64,000 nucleotides of DNA from CAVROP01 sp050008495 (GCA_050008495.1 JBEKMN010000043.1:1-64000), one strand, 5' to 3'; positions 43,652 through 52,699 are shown, numbered from the stretch's first letter. Numbers and translations: made by a program. The notes: generated by a model from the letters alone, not told the origin.

Positions 43652-43696
43652 TCAGGGATCGTGTCGCAAGCCGTGGGAATGTTCAGGGATCGTGTC
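43652..43696. repeat. Direct repeat TCAGGGATCGTGTC, two copies
   Basis: TCAGGGATCGTGTC occurs at 43652-43665 and again at 43683-43696, with similar following bases (GCAAGCCGTGGGAA and ACAACCGGGGAAC). The 31-bp spacing and the nearby transposase fragment suggest terminal sequences of an insertion element left side by side. This is inference from position. Confidence 0.5.
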
Positions 43697-44002
43697 ACAA
43701 CCGGGGAACAGAGACACTAAAAGCGGCCTAGCAGCCGCTGGTTATCGCCAGGCGTTTCGACCTACAAGCCAAAGGGCGCGCTTGACTATCCTTGGGCGGG
43801 CGCGGACCGGAGCGACCGGCTGGCCGTTAGTTCTCCCCCCGCGTGAACGAAATTGTTGATGTGGCTGGCCATAGCCCTACCCAGCTCGGCCGAATCGCTA
43901 AACATGTAGACATTGATCCGCCCGCCCGTCGAGCCTTGCGCGCCCGGCGCGAGACCCGAACCCGCCACGCCTTGCCGCCCCGCGCCGATTCCGCCAGGCG
44001 TC

Positions 44003-44164
44003 TGGAAGCGCAAGCGGCGGCGGGTGGAAGAGGTGCACGTCTGGCGAGCGCGCCGGGCCTGCTGGGGGGAGTTGGTGCAGTGGGATACGTCGGAGCATGA
44101 CTGGCTAGAGGGCAGAGGGCCGAAGCTCTATTTGTTGGCGATGATCGATGACGCAACGAGCCGA
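44003..44164 (+). pseudogene. ISNCY-like transposase fragment
   Basis: Only about 54 codons are recognisable: WKRKRRRVEEVHVWRARRAC, GELVQWDTSEHDWLEGRGPK and LYLLAMIDDATSR. These match the start of the DDE catalytic core of ISNCY-type transposases, with the first Asp in QWDTSEHDW. The helix-turn-helix part upstream and the remaining catalytic residues downstream are absent. Confidence 0.65.
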
Positions 44165-44520
44165 CGCTGTTCACCTATCATCGTCGGCAGCCCTCCTGCA
44201 GATTTCGTTGCCATTTCCGCACATCCCAATCGCAGACAGGGGCAGCGCAAAGGCGGTAAAGCTCCAAACCCGCGTCACGGGGAAGCCGAACTTGCCGAAA
44301 TGCTGCGCCACGATTTCATCCACCGGCTGGAGGTCTTCAACAGGTTGATCCCGGTCCACGGATTGGACAGCGTCCCTCACAGAAAATGTTGTGATCTAAG
44401 GCGAGGTGATCCTCCCGCGAGCGGCAGAGGACGGGAATAGCCCATCCCTCAGCCAGATGCCCCCGCGGGTCGACGGCTTTCGAAATCGCTGCACAGCAAA
44501 AAAAGTGCAAAAAGAAGTGT

Positions 44521-44568
44521 TTGACAACGACGTTTTCATGATGCTAGCTTGGGCGTGGTACCGGTACC
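44521..44568 (+). promoter_or_regulatory. Promoter and LacI-type operator of the GH42 gene
   Basis: TTGACA at 44521-44526 and a weak -10 TAGCTT at 44545-44550 (18-bp spacing) are followed by the perfect palindrome GGTACCGGTACC at 44557-44568, which would cover about +1 to +12. The leader to the GH42 ATG is about 139 nt. The central CpG is typical for LacI-family sites, and the same 12-mer recurs at 50046. Confidence 0.7.
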
Positions 44569-44695
44569 GTAACTGGAAATCCGGCATGGTTGGGGGAGGG
44601 AGCCTCCGCAAACCGCAGGAAAGCCGCTTGTGGAACCAGAGCGTCAGGGTGTCGCTGAGGGCCAGTCATTGCCAGAAAACGAGGGTTGAATCACT

Positions 44696-46807
44696 ATGCG
44701 GGTATGGGCAAGGACGGTGTGCGGGTTGGTAAGCCTCTGCATGGTCGTTGTGCCGGTCGTGCAGGGACAGGAGCAAGCTGCTGCGAAGCCCTTCGACCTG
44801 ATCGAATGGAACGGCGGCAAATTCGTCTATGGTGTGGATTACTATCCGGAAGCGTGGGACGAGAGTCAATGGGGGAAGGACGCGACTATGATGCAGGAGG
44901 CCGGAATCAACTTCGTCCGGCTGGCGGAATATGCCTGGGTGAAGATGGAACCCCAGGAAGGCCACTTCAACTTCGATTGGCTCGACCGGGCGCTGAAGGT
45001 GCTGAATGCTCATGGTATCAAAGCCGTGCTGGGAACACCCACCGCCTCGCCGCCCGCTTGGCTGTATGCGAAGTATCCCGACATCGCCGTAATGGGCGCC
45101 AATGGAATCCGCTATCATTACGGCTCACGCCACAACTGCTGCCTCCACAATCCTGCTTTCATCGCGGCTACACGCCGGATCGTCACGGCCATGGCGGAAC
45201 GCTATAAGGATCATCCCGGAGTGATCGGCTGGCAGATTGACGACGACGAAGTCGGAGATCCGAAATGCTTTGACCCTGTTAGCTGCGTCGCCTTCCAAAA
45301 GTGGTGCCAGCACAAATATCAGACCCTCGACGCGTTGAACCAGGCATGGGGCACGGTTTTCTGGGGCCACACGTATCAAGCCTGGTCAGAAATCCCGCTG
45401 CCCGGGAACACGGTCTTCAACGCCCCCAACCCCAGTCTGTCGCTCGATTTCGACCGCTTTAGCAGCGATTCGGCGCACAAGTACCTCGACATCCAGGCGG
45501 CGATTCTCCGCCAGATCGCCCCCCGCCAAGCCATCACCCACGACGAAATGGGCATGTATCCGGGCGTTGACTACTTCGACTTGAATCGGTCGATCGACTT
45601 CTCCGGCTGGAACGACTATCCGATGATGGAGGAGAAGGACTACGCGCAGTATACCGTACCCGGACTGGAGCACGACGTGATGCGCGGATCGAAGGGCAAC
45701 CAGAATTTCATGGTGATGGAGCAGGGCATTGGCATACCCGGCTGGTATGTATTCTGGGGACGACAGGCCCCACCTGAACTATATCGCGTGTGGGCCTACC
45801 AATCTGTGGCGCACGGTGCGGACGGCGTCTGCTACTTCCGATGGCGAACTTCACGCTATGGCACAGAACAATACTGGCAAGGAGTCTTGGACCAGGACAG
45901 CTACCCCAATTCCCGCTACCAGGCCGTTGCGCGCACCGGGAAAGAACTGGGGAAGCTCACGGAACTTCTGCACGGCTCGAAGGTCGTGTCGCCTGTCGCC
46001 ATGCTGATTTCCCCCGATTCTCGTTGGGCATTTGAGATCCAGCCGTTGGTCGAAGGCTTCAGCTACGACCGGCAGTTCCACGACTTCTACGATGCCTTCC
46101 GCAGGGCTGGCGTCAGCGTGGACGTGGCGTTCCCGCAGAGTGATGTTTCCACTTATCGAGTGGTTGTGGCGCCCTCGCTGTTTGTCGCGGACCAAAGATT
46201 GGACGACAAGCTCACGGCCTTCGTGACGAACGGCGGGACGCTGATCCTCACCTTTCGCTCAGGGGTGAAAGACGAGCACAACGTGGTGACCAACCGGACC
46301 CTTCCGGGTGCCTTCGCCGAACTCACCGGCGTGGCCATCCATGATTTCGACCCGCAACTCAATGAGGAACAGGAGGTGATGGGACCGGGCGAGCAACACT
46401 TCCCCGCGCGCGTCTGGTCCGATATCCTCGAACCCACCTCGGCCAAAGTCGTGGCGTATTACGGCAAAGGCTACTACGCGGGTAAGGCGGCCGTGACCGA
46501 AAACAGTGTGGGGAGAGGCTTGGTGTACTATGTAGGTACCGAATCGGCCTCGCCTTTTTTCTACGACCGGCTGATTGCCAGCGCTGCACAGAAGAACACA
46601 CTAGCCCTGAATAGCAAGATCCCGCAGGGCGTAGAGGTGGCCGCACGCCAAAAGCCCGGGACGAAAATCCTCTTCCTGCTGAACTACACGAGCAGTCCGC
46701 AAACGGTGCCGCTCGATCAGGCCTGCCACAACGCTTTGACCGGAAAGACAGAACCGATGGACGTCCAGGTTCTCCCGTACGACGTGAAGGTGCTGACGAC
46801 CCAGTAG
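44696..46807 (+). CDS. Exported GH42 beta-galactosidase
   Basis: 703 aa. A signal peptide (VCGLVSLCMVVVPVVQGQ) directs export. The GH42 TIM barrel begins FVYGVDYYPEAWDESQWGKD. The acid/base region reads IGWQIDDDEVGD (residues 178-188) instead of the usual WQIDNE: the Asn is D183 and the expected Glu position is D184, with a Glu at 185. The nucleophile is E342 in FMVMEQG. The trimerisation and C-terminal domains follow (YDRQFHDFYDAFRRAGVSVD). The family cleaves terminal beta-galactosides or, in some members, alpha-arabinosides. It carries a LacI-type operator in its leader and opens the glycan locus. Confidence 0.88.
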   Translation: MRVWARTVCGLVSLCMVVVPVVQGQEQAAAKPFDLIEWNGGKFVYGVDYYPEAWDESQWGKDATMMQEAGINFVRLAEYAWVKMEPQEGHFNFDWLDRALKVLNAHGIKAVLGTPTASPPAWLYAKYPDIAVMGANGIRYHYGSRHNCCLHNPAFIAATRRIVTAMAERYKDHPGVIGWQIDDDEVGDPKCFDPVSCVAFQKWCQHKYQTLDALNQAWGTVFWGHTYQAWSEIPLPGNTVFNAPNPSLSLDFDRFSSDSAHKYLDIQAAILRQIAPRQAITHDEMGMYPGVDYFDLNRSIDFSGWNDYPMMEEKDYAQYTVPGLEHDVMRGSKGNQNFMVMEQGIGIPGWYVFWGRQAPPELYRVWAYQSVAHGADGVCYFRWRTSRYGTEQYWQGVLDQDSYPNSRYQAVARTGKELGKLTELLHGSKVVSPVAMLISPDSRWAFEIQPLVEGFSYDRQFHDFYDAFRRAGVSVDVAFPQSDVSTYRVVVAPSLFVADQRLDDKLTAFVTNGGTLILTFRSGVKDEHNVVTNRTLPGAFAELTGVAIHDFDPQLNEEQEVMGPGEQHFPARVWSDILEPTSAKVVAYYGKGYYAGKAAVTENSVGRGLVYYVGTESASPFFYDRLIASAAQKNTLALNSKIPQGVEVAARQKPGTKILFLLNYTSSPQTVPLDQACHNALTGKTEPMDVQVLPYDVKVLTTQ

Positions 46808-46963
46808 TGGCGGGCTTCAGCCTAGTCCGCTGGAAGACCCCCGGCTCGCCACGCCTCTTGAGAACCGCCGGCGGGATCCGATGGCACCTACCGTGCCATG
46901 TCAGCAGGCAGTCGCGAAATCACTTGCCTCGCGAATTACCGATCTTCGAAGCCCGCCGAGCGG

Positions 46964-48394
46964 TCACAGCTCGTCATTCCCGCAGGAGATGGCTGTTCCA
47001 GAAAAAGGCCAGCCCCGTCTCCGCCAGGCCAGGAGAAGAAACACAGCGAGGCCGGCGGCAACCGTCACGAAGGCATAGAATATATACATCCAGCCACCGG
47101 GCTTTGCCGCCGGACTCCAGAACACATAGAGCCATCCAATCAGGGCTACCACCACCGGAGCCGGGTAGAGCCACATCTTGAACGGCCTCTCAGCGTCCGG
47201 ACGGCGTCTTCGGAAAACGAATAGTCCAATGATTTGTCCCACGAACTGGATGAGCAAACGGGCCAAGATCATGGCCGTAATGATCTGCGCCAGATCAAAC
47301 AAGCTTGCAATTATCACCAGCAGTCCGACCAGAACAAGAGATCGGTGCGGAAACTCTCCAGTCGGGTGCAGGCTTCCGAACCAACGAAAGAAAGCACCGT
47401 CGAGTGCAGCCGCATAAGGGATGCGAGAATAACCAAGCATCAGGGCGAAGGCGCAGGCAAAGGAAGTGATGAGGATCAGGACCGTGATTGCGACGGCAGC
47501 CCATTCCCCATAGATCCGTGCCATAAATACCGAGGCTAGTGCATTATAGGCAGGTGAACCTCTCTCCACGATTTCTCTCCACGGGACCACGGAGACGAAG
47601 CTGAATGAAACAATAAAGTCAATCGCACTCACCGCGAGGATCGAAAGGATCACAGCATAGGGGATTGTTCGCTCAGGATTCTTTACCTCTCCACCCAAAT
47701 AGCAGACCTGGTAGTACCCAAGGTAATTGTAAATAACCAGCACTGTCCCGTTCCCAAGCCCAGTGAGGAATGCCAGATTCAGACCGAACGCATGGGGCGG
47801 GAAGTCCAGGGCCAATCCGAGATTCATGTGGGTCAGCCCCGCAACGATGACCCAACCGGTCGTAACCAGCGTCACGATCCAAAGCAACATCATCACGCGG
47901 GCTACATCATGTATCTTCCGGTATAATGCAAACATGACGAGTGTGGAAATGCCCGCTGCCATGAATTTGAGCACCCATGGGTGCCCCAGCAGCGCCCTCC
48001 ACAGAAAGCTGAGATACTGCACCATACCAATACTCACGGAAGCTATCTCGAGTGTCCCGCTGAAGAGAAATTGCCAAACAAAGAGCCATGCCATTAGCTT
48101 CCCCAAACGGTCTCGACCAAAGCTGTCCCGAAGATAAACGTATGACCCTCCGGAACCAGGAAGGGCCGCCCCAAGTTCAGCAACCACCAAGCCATCGCAC
48201 AAGGCCAATACTGCTCCCACCAGCCAGCTCAGTAGCGACTGAGGCCCTCCCAATGTAGCTATAATGGGAGGGACGGTGATGAAGATCCCGATCCCGATCA
48301 TGTTGGACATGTTGATGGAAGTTGCGTTAAGGATCCCGAGCTCTCGTCTGACCTGAGTTTTTGCAGGGACTTGCTCTGCAGGGAAAGCACTCAT
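46964..48394 (-). CDS. APC-family amino acid/amine permease
   Basis: 476 aa with about 12-14 membrane helices. The first carries INMSNMIGIGIFITVPPIIA (the APC substrate-binding helix with GIGIF); later segments include GAALPGSGGSYVYLRDSFGR and NPERTIPYAVILS. The ATG at 48394 gives the usual N-terminus; the open frame to 48529 is not protein-like. A promoter and LacI-type operator lie upstream on the minus strand (48552-48604), leaving a leader of about 175 nt. APC permeases carry amino acids, amines or related compounds. Its inclusion in a glycan regulon hints at an amino-sugar or glycoconjugate substrate, but this is inference. Confidence 0.88.
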   Translation of the reverse strand: MSAFPAEQVPAKTQVRRELGILNATSINMSNMIGIGIFITVPPIIATLGGPQSLLSWLVGAVLALCDGLVVAELGAALPGSGGSYVYLRDSFGRDRLGKLMAWLFVWQFLFSGTLEIASVSIGMVQYLSFLWRALLGHPWVLKFMAAGISTLVMFALYRKIHDVARVMMLLWIVTLVTTGWVIVAGLTHMNLGLALDFPPHAFGLNLAFLTGLGNGTVLVIYNYLGYYQVCYLGGEVKNPERTIPYAVILSILAVSAIDFIVSFSFVSVVPWREIVERGSPAYNALASVFMARIYGEWAAVAITVLILITSFACAFALMLGYSRIPYAAALDGAFFRWFGSLHPTGEFPHRSLVLVGLLVIIASLFDLAQIITAMILARLLIQFVGQIIGLFVFRRRRPDAERPFKMWLYPAPVVVALIGWLYVFWSPAAKPGGWMYIFYAFVTVAAGLAVFLLLAWRRRGWPFSGTAISCGNDEL

Positions 48395-48551
48395 CTCTGG
48401 TGGTTCGCTCAACGTATCCCTCCACCTCGAAATCCGAACGGGATGACAACATCCGCCACAGCGGTGGGTTGGGCCGGAGAGGCACACACGGGAACATTGC
48501 CCGAAAAGTTTAGGAGGCGGCAATGTCACTCAGCAGGTAAGACCGCTGTGC

Positions 48552-48604
48552 GTGTCCGGTACCGCGATCTCGCGTAAGTTAGCAGACCTGTGCGCTGCCT
48601 GCAA
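48552..48604 (-). promoter_or_regulatory. Promoter and LacI-type operator of the permease gene
   Basis: On the minus strand: TTGCAG (48604-48599), a 17-bp spacer, TAACTT (48581-48576), then GGTACCGGACAC (48563-48552), matching 9 of 12 bases of the perfect operator, at about +6 to +17. The other half reads GTGTCC. It lies between the permease and the divergent LacI gene, so it could also affect the regulator itself. Confidence 0.6.
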
Positions 48605-48791
48605 TAGGAAAAACGACCGCACCCGGCGATTCATTGAGGCGAGAGGATTCCGACAGTGGGCAGGATGGCAAAAAGGTCGAAGGCTAGCGAACGGCTCGGC
48701 ACAGCACAGAAGATTAGAAGAATGTGATATGCTCATGGTTGCGAGGACGTGCAACCAACTCGCTTGACCTCGCCTTTTTGCAGTACAGACC

Positions 48792-49952
48792 ATGAGAAAG
48801 ATCGGACTAAGACAAATCGCAAAGCTAGCAAACGTCTCTCTGGGGACTGTCGACCGCGCCCTAAATGGCCGGAAGGGCGTTAACAAGAGTACAAGGAAGC
48901 GTATCTTCGAGATTGCGGAGAAAGCAGGCTATAGACCAGATCCGGCGGCGCGTGCGTTGTCTTTGGGACGGGTACCGATCCTGGTGGGAGTTTGCATCCC
49001 ACGGGAGATTCACTATTACTTTGACGAGTTACTGCGCGGCATCCTAACAGAAGCCAGCAGGCTGGAGCGACTAGGGGTCCGGGTTCTCTATCGTCCAACC
49101 GCGCGACTCGGCGCCGAGGAAGTCGAAAGGTTTACGGAGTTGTTGAACCATGAGGTCCAAGCTATCCTTATCGCTCCTGGCGATCTTGCAAAACTGACCC
49201 CTGTCATTGATGAAGCTGAGAAAAAGAACGTGCGAGTGGTCTGTGTGGACAGCGATGCGCCTGCCAGCGCTCGATCAACCGTAGTCTCCGTGAACGCGGA
49301 AATCGCTGGCAAGGTGGCGGCCGAACTTATGAGTTGCTTCGTCATACCCCACTCGCAGGTGGCGATTGTCACAGGGATGCTGGCCACGGAAGACCACGGC
49401 AAGAAGACGAAAGGCTTCTCCGAGCTATATCCGCAATTAAGTAATGGCGGAAGAGTGGTTAAGGTGGTTGAGGCCCATGAGGAGGAGGAAGAGGCCTTTC
49501 AAAAGTGCTTTGCACTCCTCCGACGATACAGGTCTCTCGCTGGTCTTTATGTTAACACGGTTAATTGTCTCCCAGTTTGTCGGGCAATCTGTGCCCATGG
49601 ACTCTCAGGCAAGATCGCGCTCATCACGACCGATCTGTTTGCAGGCATGATTCCATATTTCGAGAAGGGCACAATTCGCGCCTCCATACACGGACGCCCC
49701 TTTGTTCAGGGAGAGCTCGCCATGCGGTTGGTGGTCGATCACATTGCGAACCATCGTCCCTTCCCGCCGTTCTACTACGTATCCCCCCATATTGTTCTGA
49801 AGTCCAACCTCTACGCTTTTCGCGAAACTCGTTACTCTGACGGCGAAGTTGGTCTTGTAGCTCCATCCCGCGACCAGATCCTTCCGTGGGACGGTCCTCC
49901 CCAGCAAACCGCCGACATAATGACAGGCGAGTCCAGACTGAGTCCAAAATAA
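48792..49952 (+). CDS. LacI-family transcriptional regulator of the glycan locus
   Basis: 386 aa. The helix-turn-helix is LRQIAKLANVSLGTVDRALN at the N-terminus. The hinge helix reads YRPDPAARALSLG, with the Leu that usually intercalates a central CpG. The periplasmic-binding-protein-like effector domain fills the remainder (ILVGVCIPREIHYYFDELLR ... KIALITTDLFAGMIPYFEKG). The last about 35 residues are a longer, probably loose tail. It is the only DNA-binding regulator in the locus, and four sites with the expected symmetry flank its neighbours, so I infer that it binds GGTACCGGTACC. The effector is probably a sugar or sugar phosphate from the substrate. No strong ribosome site is seen before the ATG. 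Confidence 0.9.
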   Translation: MRKIGLRQIAKLANVSLGTVDRALNGRKGVNKSTRKRIFEIAEKAGYRPDPAARALSLGRVPILVGVCIPREIHYYFDELLRGILTEASRLERLGVRVLYRPTARLGAEEVERFTELLNHEVQAILIAPGDLAKLTPVIDEAEKKNVRVVCVDSDAPASARSTVVSVNAEIAGKVAAELMSCFVIPHSQVAIVTGMLATEDHGKKTKGFSELYPQLSNGGRVVKVVEAHEEEEEAFQKCFALLRRYRSLAGLYVNTVNCLPVCRAICAHGLSGKIALITTDLFAGMIPYFEKGTIRASIHGRPFVQGELAMRLVVDHIANHRPFPPFYYVSPHIVLKSNLYAFRETRYSDGEVGLVAPSRDQILPWDGPPQQTADIMTGESRLSPK

Positions 49953-50009
49953 GGAATCTCGTCTGCCCTCGATTTTTGAGCGTTGCTAACAACACTTCTC
50001 CAAAATGTC

Positions 50010-50057
50010 TTGACAAGGGGATTTTTAATGGTATCGTAAGCACTCGGTACCGGTACC
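50010..50057 (+). promoter_or_regulatory. Promoter and LacI-type operator of the NIPSNAP/NagB/PfkB genes
   Basis: TTGACA (50010-50015), a 16-bp spacer, TATCGT (50032-50037), then the perfect palindrome GGTACCGGTACC at 50046-50057, about +2 to +13. The next gene begins at 50094 with its own AGGAGG. The -35 is perfect and the arrangement matches the GH42 promoter closely. Confidence 0.75.
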
Positions 50058-50093
50058 GTCATGGAAGCTGTCTAAATCGCAGGAGGATCAAAA

Positions 50094-50411
50094 ATGGCTT
50101 ATATTGTGCGGTTTGTCCAACATTATCATCCGGAGCAGCGCGCGGCCTTTATGAAGGTGGAAGCCAAGTTCGCTGCCATGGAGCAGCGCCGAACTGATTG
50201 GCCGAAAGGGCGACGTTCTCAGCCTTTTGCTGGGCGCGAACCATCGCACACCCTCATTTGGGAGTCCGAGTTTCCATCCCTCGCAGAAGCTGAAGGGGCT
50301 CTTTCAAAGATCTCAACGGATGCCGAACACACAGCCCTGTTCGCGGAGCAGGCGCCTTACATGACCGAATCCTACGCAGAAATCAATGAAATCCTTGACT
50401 CCTGTCGATAG
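50094..50411 (+). CDS. Small NIPSNAP/dimeric alpha-beta barrel-like protein
   Basis: 105 aa: MAYIVRFVQHYHPEQRAAFM, then FAAMEQRRTDWPKGRRSQPF, HTLIWESEFPSLAEAEGALS and ISTDAEHTALFAEQAPYMTE. The layout (strand, long helix, strand with LIWESEF, helix) is that of the dimeric alpha+beta barrel/NIPSNAP group. Similar small proteins recur in sugar-catabolic clusters of Acidobacteriota and Planctomycetes without an assigned activity. AGGAGG precedes the ATG. It is the first gene after a LacI-type operator, so it should be induced with the locus. Confidence 0.7.
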   Translation: MAYIVRFVQHYHPEQRAAFMKVEAKFAAMEQRRTDWPKGRRSQPFAGREPSHTLIWESEFPSLAEAEGALSKISTDAEHTALFAEQAPYMTESYAEINEILDSCR

Positions 50412-50658
50412 TGAAGGTTGATCGTAATCGCGACTGGGCAGACCTTGAGCTGGGTTCGAGGACCGTGAGGAATCACCGTCTGCCGCTTTCAAATCCACAG
50501 ACCAGGGCCTCAGTGGCCAAAGTCGGCATGGAATCCTGATGGCGGTCTCTCTTCGTGTTACGATCGAACCCGAGATCTGATGGGCGATGGCGTCACTGCA
50601 TTGTCTCAAGGTCAATTGCTTGCTATAGAATTCGAAATCATCTGGACGGAGGTAGAGC

Positions 50659-51546
50659 ATGAGTCACGTTGCCCTCAGGGACCTCTATAAATGGTGCAAC
50701 GTCCCTGCTGAAAAGCTACCTGAAAGCCACGATTTGCGCGTTCGTTTCCGTATCGTGCGCGACTCTGATGAGATGGGTCAACTGATGGCGCGTGAGTTCC
50801 TCGAATTGATCCAAGAAAACAACACATTGAAGAGTCCGACGCGGGCTATTGTTCCCTGCGGGCCGAATTGCTGGTATAGGCCTTTCACCGAAATGGTGAA
50901 TTCCAGGAGGATTTCGCTTCGGCATTTATTTGTCTTCCATATGGATGAGTGTCTGGATTGGCAGGGTCATCCACTGCCGACGAATCATCCGTACAATTTT
51001 CGTACCTTCATGGAGAAGCATTTTTACGGAGGCATCACGGCTGACCTTGCGGTTCCGGAATCTCAAAGGTTCTGGCTGCTACCCTCAACCATCGATCGCG
51101 TCCGTGCGGCCCTGGAACAGGCGCCGGTCGACGTCACAATTGGAGGCTGGGGACAGGATGGTCATATCGCTTACAATCAGGCTCGCAGACACCCCTTCAG
51201 CCACTTAACTCTCGATGACGTAGCCAATTCAACCATCCGCATTCAGGAGAACAACCTGGATACGGTTCTGGCCCTGGCCCAACGAACCTTTGGCGCTGCT
51301 TACCAGTTCGTCCCGCCGATGTCCGTGACGCTGGGCGTTCGTGAGTGCTTATCCGCAAGACGTGTCCGGGTATACAGCGACACAGGCGCCTGGAAGCAAA
51401 CTGCGCTGAGAGTGGCGTTGTTTTCAGAACCGACGCCGGAGTACCCAATGACCCTATTACAGCGACACCCTGACGCGATCGTCACCGCGACACTTGAGAC
51501 GGCCCGTCATCCTATAAGCGAGCACCCCGAGTGGGAGCTCTTTTGA
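50659..51546 (+). CDS. NagB-like (glucosamine-6-phosphate deaminase family) sugar-phosphate isomerase
   Basis: 295 aa. Family motifs are the phosphate-loop region AIVPCGPNCWYRPF, FVFHMDECLD (D96, equal to the catalytic D72 of E. coli NagB) and IGGWGQDGHIAYNQA. In the last motif D167 and H169 are retained, but Q174 takes the place of the Glu148 that assists ring opening in NagB (usual FNEP). The N-terminal 35 residues are extra. The protein may act on a different sugar phosphate or have changed chemistry. GGAGGTAG precedes the ATG. It lies 22 bp before the PfkB kinase gene and about 250 bp after the small gene, so co-transcription with the kinase is likely. Confidence 0.8.
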   Translation: MSHVALRDLYKWCNVPAEKLPESHDLRVRFRIVRDSDEMGQLMAREFLELIQENNTLKSPTRAIVPCGPNCWYRPFTEMVNSRRISLRHLFVFHMDECLDWQGHPLPTNHPYNFRTFMEKHFYGGITADLAVPESQRFWLLPSTIDRVRAALEQAPVDVTIGGWGQDGHIAYNQARRHPFSHLTLDDVANSTIRIQENNLDTVLALAQRTFGAAYQFVPPMSVTLGVRECLSARRVRVYSDTGAWKQTALRVALFSEPTPEYPMTLLQRHPDAIVTATLETARHPISEHPEWELF

Positions 51547-51568
51547 TTCCGGACTTAAAGGGTTCAAG

Positions 51569-52699
51569 ATGCCTCCGCGAACACTGCAATTCAATCCTCA
51601 TTCTCCGTACCGGCGGCTGGTTGGAGTCGGCGGTATCGGGACTGGCCTTTTCTTTGCGCTGGAAGGCCAACATACTCTGGGCCGGAATGAAAGCCGCCCA
51701 GCCCGGTTACTCAATATTCGCGATTACTGCAAGCTTCACATCATCAGTCATTACATTGCCATTCTGCTCGGTGCCGAGCCAAGCGGCTCGCCTTTTCATG
51801 TTGTCCCCGTCGGCAAGGTGGGCGACGATGACGCGGGCCGTCGGATGATTCAAGAAATGGCTGCTGTCGGCATGGACACCCAATACGTCGATATCCTCCG
51901 GGACAGGCCGACCCTCCTCAGTGTGTGCTTCCAATATCCCGATGGTTCGGGCGGGAATGTCACGACCAGTGAATCCGCCGCCTCTGCATTGACGCACGGC
52001 GATGTCGATCGGTGCGCTGAACTTCTAGCCTCCGGGGACTCACACAGTATCGCCTTAGCAGCGCCGGAAGTACCTATTGAGACGCGTGACCACCTGCTGA
52101 AGCTGGCGGATCGTCATCACGCATTTCGCGCAGCCTCTTTTACCTCGTCGGAAATGCAGACGGCCGGCAGGGAAGGCATGTTGTCCCATGTTGACCTGTT
52201 GGCCATGAACGAAGATGAGGCTGGAATGCTGGTCGGTGAGACCTTCGACGCTGCCAACGCTCAGGCCTTTCTTGACCGCTGTGCTGACACGCTCAGGGCC
52301 TACCAACCCCTTATCCAGATAATCGTCAGTTTCGGGAAGCAGGGAGCCTTCGCCTTTGCTCACGGAACTTGGGACTACTGTCCGGCTGCAAATGTTCCGG
52401 TGGTCAGTACGGCTGGAGCCGGCGACGCATTGCTGGCTGGAGTACTATCGGCAATCGCCGTGGGAATGCCCTTCATCAGGCCCGGCCCGGCGCGAACGTC
52501 CTTTTCCGATCGTCCACTGGAGAGCGCCCTCGATTTCGGCGCGCTTTTGGCGGCGTACACTGTTACCTCACCTCACACCATTCATCCCGATGCGAGTCTT
52601 GAAACACTTCTGTCTTTCGGCCACAAGCTGGGTGTAACTTTTTCAAGCGCGCTGACGCGTTACTTTGAGCCATTGACCTGTGAGGGAGGCTCGGACTAA
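51569..52699 (+). CDS. PfkB-family carbohydrate kinase
   Basis: 376 aa. The first PfkB region is VGVGGIGTGLFFALEGQHTL and VVPVGKVGDDDAGRRMIQEM, with VGMDTQYVDI. The signature 2 region STAGAGDALLAGVLSA contains the catalytic Asp and the anion hole GAGD. NEDEAGMLVGE is also typical. The N-terminal ADP-binding and lid segments are longer than in fructokinase (insertion around residues 30-65). It probably phosphorylates the monosaccharide or sugar derivative that the NagB-like enzyme then handles, or the reverse order. It follows nagB-like by 22 bp. It is not clear which sugar is used. Confidence 0.85.
   Translation: MPPRTLQFNPHSPYRRLVGVGGIGTGLFFALEGQHTLGRNESRPARLLNIRDYCKLHIISHYIAILLGAEPSGSPFHVVPVGKVGDDDAGRRMIQEMAAVGMDTQYVDILRDRPTLLSVCFQYPDGSGGNVTTSESAASALTHGDVDRCAELLASGDSHSIALAAPEVPIETRDHLLKLADRHHAFRAASFTSSEMQTAGREGMLSHVDLLAMNEDEAGMLVGETFDAANAQAFLDRCADTLRAYQPLIQIIVSFGKQGAFAFAHGTWDYCPAANVPVVSTAGAGDALLAGVLSAIAVGMPFIRPGPARTSFSDRPLESALDFGALLAAYTVTSPHTIHPDASLETLLSFGHKLGVTFSSALTRYFEPLTCEGGSD

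Larger units (their letters stand above)
43176..44520. other. Degenerate region with mobile-element debris
   Basis: About 1.3 kb without an intact gene. It holds a pair of direct repeats (43652 and 43683), a transposase fragment (44003-44164) and, on the minus strand at about 43800-43950, a short protein-like scrap (GGRINVYMFSDSAELGRAMA) of unknown origin. All are flanked by non-coding sequence. It looks like the remains of one or more insertions between the broken VOC gene and the glycan locus. Confidence 0.5.

Noticed and set aside
43652..43696. Possible CRISPR-like repeat pair
   Set aside because: Only two copies, no spacer-length periodicity beyond the pair and no cas gene; better explained as insertion-sequence ends.
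48966..48980. GGGTACCG inside the LacI gene
   Set aside because: Only half of the palindrome is present, and it is inside coding sequence.
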